Source of the DNA: JBHJGO01 sp050331715
GTDB taxonomy: Bacteria > Cyanobacteriota > Cyanobacteriia > Cyanobacteriales > Microcoleaceae
Reading direction: 5' to 3'
DNA: 14,531 nucleotides
NCBI GenBank assembly: GCA_050331715.1
Contig: JBHJGO010000179.1
Location: 1 to 14,531 of the forward strand
The translations under genes and the position numbers were made by a program. Positions within the stretch are counted from its first letter, which is position 1. Each line of letters begins with the position of its first letter. Below are positions 12,208-14,531 of the stretch, in pieces. The notes beneath the pieces were generated by a model, which was not told the DNA's origin, did no database searches, and saw only the letters and a list, made by a program, of their open reading frames with translations.

Positions 12208-13286
12208 AAAAACTATTTACTTTTATCCTGCTTTTTGTCCTGAGTGCTGCGATTCCGCTGGGATGTGCGACGAATAATTCTGGCAGTTCTGGCAGCAACT
12301 CTAATCAAGCTCAAGAACTGAATCTCTACAACTGGTCAACTTATATTGATCCAGCAGTGATTACTCAATTTGAAGAACAGAACGGGATAAAAGTTAACTA
12401 CGATACCTACGACAGCAATGAAAGTCTCTACGCTAAGTTGAAGCCTGGCAATCCTGGCTATGATGTCGCCTTTCCTGCTGACTATATGGTAAAGATTTTG
12501 GCAGATGAAGGATTGCTTGAACCACTCAATCAGGAAAATATTTCTAACTCAAAACACGTCGACCCAACGTTTCTCACGCCGCCCTACGATCCAGAGAATA
12601 CCTATAGCTATCCCTATCAATGGGGCACACTGGGAATTGGGTATAACCTGGACTCAACAGGTACAGAAATTAATAGTTGGCAAGCTATGTTTGATGCTGA
12701 TTTTGCCGGGAAAGTGGCTTGGTTGGATGATATGCGCCACACGCTAGGAGCTGTTCTAATGTTCCTTGGTTATGATCCCAACACCACCGATGACGCTGAA
12801 ATCAATCAAGCCAAAGATTTAATCCTGGAGAATCAACAACTGGTTGCAGCCTTTGTTCCTGATACTGGACAATTACTGCTCAATCAGGGAGAAGTGGATT
12901 TGACCCTGGAATACAGTGGTGATATTTTCCAGGTGATGGCATCAAATCCCAACCTTCGATACACGATTCCAGAGGAAGGTACTATTATCTGGACAGATAA
13001 CATGGTGATTCCCAAGAATGCACCCCACAAGGAACTCGCCGAAAAGTTTATCAACTTCATTCTTGATCCTGAGATTGGAGCGCAGGTTTCTAACTTTATT
13101 GACTATGGTTCACCCAATAAAACGGCCATTGATCAACAGTTAATCAAGCCGGAAAATCTGGACAACCCAAGCATTTATCCCAGTCCAGAGGTATTTGCTA
13201 AATTACGATATTTGGAGGATGTGGGTGACAGTATTAGCCTCTACGATACGGCCTGGACAGAAATCAAACTGAGCGTGGGTGGGTAG
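12204..13286 (+). CDS. potD: Spermidine/putrescine-binding lipoprotein (PotD-like)
   Basis: The product is 360 aa. The signal peptide MKKLFTFILLFVLSAAIPLG is followed by C21 and a Ser/Asn/Gly-rich linker, so it is probably a lipoprotein, although the lipobox PLGC is not ideal. The mature domain starts LNLYNWSTYIDP (39-50). It carries aromatic and acidic residues at positions used for polyamine binding in PotD: W44 and Y47, the FPADYM block (90-95), and IIWTDNMVIP (261-270, W263 and D265). It would capture spermidine or putrescine in the periplasm and deliver it to PotBC. The ligand preference between these, or for another amine, cannot be fixed by eye. The ATG overlaps the potC stop, and the 3' end lies 7 bp before the preferred potA ATG. 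Confidence 0.88.
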   Translation: MKKLFTFILLFVLSAAIPLGCATNNSGSSGSNSNQAQELNLYNWSTYIDPAVITQFEEQNGIKVNYDTYDSNESLYAKLKPGNPGYDVAFPADYMVKILADEGLLEPLNQENISNSKHVDPTFLTPPYDPENTYSYPYQWGTLGIGYNLDSTGTEINSWQAMFDADFAGKVAWLDDMRHTLGAVLMFLGYDPNTTDDAEINQAKDLILENQQLVAAFVPDTGQLLLNQGEVDLTLEYSGDIFQVMASNPNLRYTIPEEGTIIWTDNMVIPKNAPHKELAEKFINFILDPEIGAQVSNFIDYGSPNKTAIDQQLIKPENLDNPSIYPSPEVFAKLRYLEDVGDSISLYDTAWTEIKLSVGG

Positions 13287-13293
13287 TGTTTGT

Positions 13294-14400
13294 ATGACTC
13301 CAGCCGTTCAACTGGTTGATTTGTGTAAGTCTTTCACTAGCCATCGTGGTAAATCGACGCTAGCGGTGGATTCGTTGAATTTAACCGTTGCACCGGGAGA
13401 ATTTTTCTCACTGTTGGGGCCGTCGGGATGTGGCAAAACCACGACGCTACGGATGATTTCTGGCTTTGAATCGCCCAGTTCGGGGGAGATCTACGTTCAC
13501 AATCGTTCGGTCAGACAAGATCCTCCCTTTCATCGACCGGTGAATACGGTGTTTCAGAACTACGCCCTATTCCCTCACTTAACTGTGGCAGAGAACGTTG
13601 CCTTTGGTCTGGAAATGGACAACCAATCCCGGACTCAAATCCGTCAACGGGTGACTGATATTCTGGGACTCGTGCAATTAACCGATCTGCAAAATCGCTA
13701 TCCTCGTCAATTGTCTGGGGGTCAACAGCAACGGGTGGCTCTGGCCAGAGCCTTGGTCAAGCAACCTCAAGTATTATTGCTGGATGAACCCTTAGGGGCG
13801 CTGGATCTGAAACTGCGGCGGGAAATGCAGCTTGAACTGAAGCGGATGCAGCAGCAGTTGGGAATTACATTTATTTACGTTACCCATGATCAAGAAGAAG
13901 CCCTGACGATGTCAGATCGAATTGGCGTGATGCATCAGGGGATACTGCTTCAGGTGGGAACTCCGGCAGAAATCTATGAATCTCCTCAAAGTCAATTTGT
14001 TGCTAATTTCATCGGCGAGAGTAATGTTTTGCCAGGGGTTGTGCAGGAATGTCAGGGGGATCAATTGTCTATTTTGATTCACCAACGGTTTCCCGTCACA
14101 CTTCCGGTTTCAAGCAATTTGTTAGGCATTCATTTTTCTCCAGGTCAGTTGATTCATCTGGCTATTCGTCCAGAAAGATTAAGAATCTGTCCCCCCGATA
14201 GGGTGTCTGGGTGGCCGGGGCAAATCCAGGAGGTGATTTATCTTGGAACTGATTGTCGTTATATCGTGCAACTGGATGAGAATTTCTCAGTGGTAGCCCG
14301 TCGACAAAATCTTCATCCCCAGGAATTTCAGACCTATCAATCAGGGAATAAAGTTGTACTTGAATTCTCACCGGAGAGTTTTCAAATTTTGCGAGATTAG
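13294..14400 (+). CDS. potA: Polyamine ABC transporter ATPase (PotA-like)
   Basis: The product is 368 aa, the normal PotA length. The nucleotide-binding domain has Walker A GPSGCGKTT (42-50), Q-loop FQNYALFPHLTV (87-98), signature LSGGQQQRVALARAL (140-154), Walker B LLLDEPLGALD (161-171) and H-loop YVTHDQEEA (195-203). A C-terminal TOBE-type regulatory domain is marked by ESNVLPG and LAIRPERLRI. It powers import through PotBC with two ATPase subunits per complex. An in-frame GTG at 13279 would overlap potD by 8 bp and add five residues; the ATG is preferred because the family N-terminus begins close to it. The gene order B-C-D-A places the ATPase last; in E. coli the order is A-B-C-D. Confidence 0.9.
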   Translation: MTPAVQLVDLCKSFTSHRGKSTLAVDSLNLTVAPGEFFSLLGPSGCGKTTTLRMISGFESPSSGEIYVHNRSVRQDPPFHRPVNTVFQNYALFPHLTVAENVAFGLEMDNQSRTQIRQRVTDILGLVQLTDLQNRYPRQLSGGQQQRVALARALVKQPQVLLLDEPLGALDLKLRREMQLELKRMQQQLGITFIYVTHDQEEALTMSDRIGVMHQGILLQVGTPAEIYESPQSQFVANFIGESNVLPGVVQECQGDQLSILIHQRFPVTLPVSSNLLGIHFSPGQLIHLAIRPERLRICPPDRVSGWPGQIQEVIYLGTDCRYIVQLDENFSVVARRQNLHPQEFQTYQSGNKVVLEFSPESFQILRD

Positions 14401-14408
14401 GTCAGTTA

Positions 14409-14531
14409 TTACTCCAATTGCTTCGTTTCTTTCGGTAAATCTCCTGCTGTATTTCCTGGGGATGAGTTGCCCTTTGAGAGCATCACTAGGGCTTTATCAA
14501 TATCCCGAACCTTGATCTGTCTCATCGCCAC
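14409..14531 (-). CDS. C-terminal fragment of an unidentified protein (runs off the window)
   Basis: Reading leftwards from the window edge, 40 codons are open and end at TAA (14411-14409), finishing GDLPKETKQLE. An internal ATG at 14525 would give a 38-residue peptide beginning MRQIKVRDIDKALVM. The composition is ordinary, with amphipathic helix and a polar tail, so a real gene end is plausible. I recognise no family. It converges on potA with only 8 bp between the stops and no visible terminator. Confidence 0.35.
   Translation of the reverse strand: MAMRQIKVRDIDKALVMLSKGNSSPGNTAGDLPKETKQLE

Noticed and set aside
14162..14371. 69-codon minus-strand frame at the 3' end of potA
   Set aside because: Shadow of the PotA C-terminal domain; no supporting features.

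Overview
The window looks like part of a cyanobacterial chromosome, probably a filamentous or otherwise complex cyanobacterium. Three things point that way. The HIP1 octamer GCGATCGC occurs five times (starts at 1000, 2201, 4487, 7055, 10663), where chance predicts well under one. There is a large nSTAND-ATPase/WD40 protein of the type abundant in these bacteria. There is also a DUF4347 surface protein. No RNA genes and no CRISPR array were seen.

Left part, minus strand (1-8365). The left edge holds the 5' end of an IS5-like insertion sequence (about 1-135) with the first 23 codons of its transposase. It appears to have inserted into a DUF4347/cadherin-like gene (135-1448), and the stop codon of that gene seems to be made by the junction itself. 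A near-consensus sigma-70 promoter (1641-1669) lies upstream of the gene. A gene-poor, AT-rich stretch (1449-2161) separates it from a 1311-residue nSTAND ATPase with a central membrane helix and 16 WD40 repeats (2162-6097). Upstream on the same strand are a membrane GTPase of the Era-like/DUF697 type (6218-7600) and a small exported protein of unknown function (7673-8365). The order exported protein, GTPase, nSTAND protein, all in one direction, could be a stress-sensing or conflict module; this is inference.

Middle, plus strand (8641-10406). A TetR-family repressor, a four-helix membrane protein resembling the hydroxylaminobenzene mutase/styrene oxide isomerase group, and a hotdog acyl-CoA thioesterase form a small locus. 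The same perfect palindrome, GCTAAC-N3-GTTAGC preceded by TTGACAAA, lies in front of tetR and in front of the thioesterase gene. At the second site a degenerate copy follows 19 bp later. I read this as a TetR regulon with autoregulation. Both the track-style TTG start of tetR and the GTG start of the thioesterase would lie inside these operators, so I place the starts downstream.

Right part, plus strand (10451-14400). This is a complete polyamine ABC transporter operon: permease (potB), permease (potC), lipoprotein binding protein (potD), ATPase (potA), with ATGA-type overlaps. PotB has an in-frame TAA that removes a 12-residue tail; the frame beyond it runs exactly into a TTGA overlap with potC, which suggests a recent nonsense change. 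The thioesterase gene ends only 44 bp before potB, so TetR control could extend into the transporter operon. The last 123 bases hold the C-terminal end of a convergent, unidentified reading frame.
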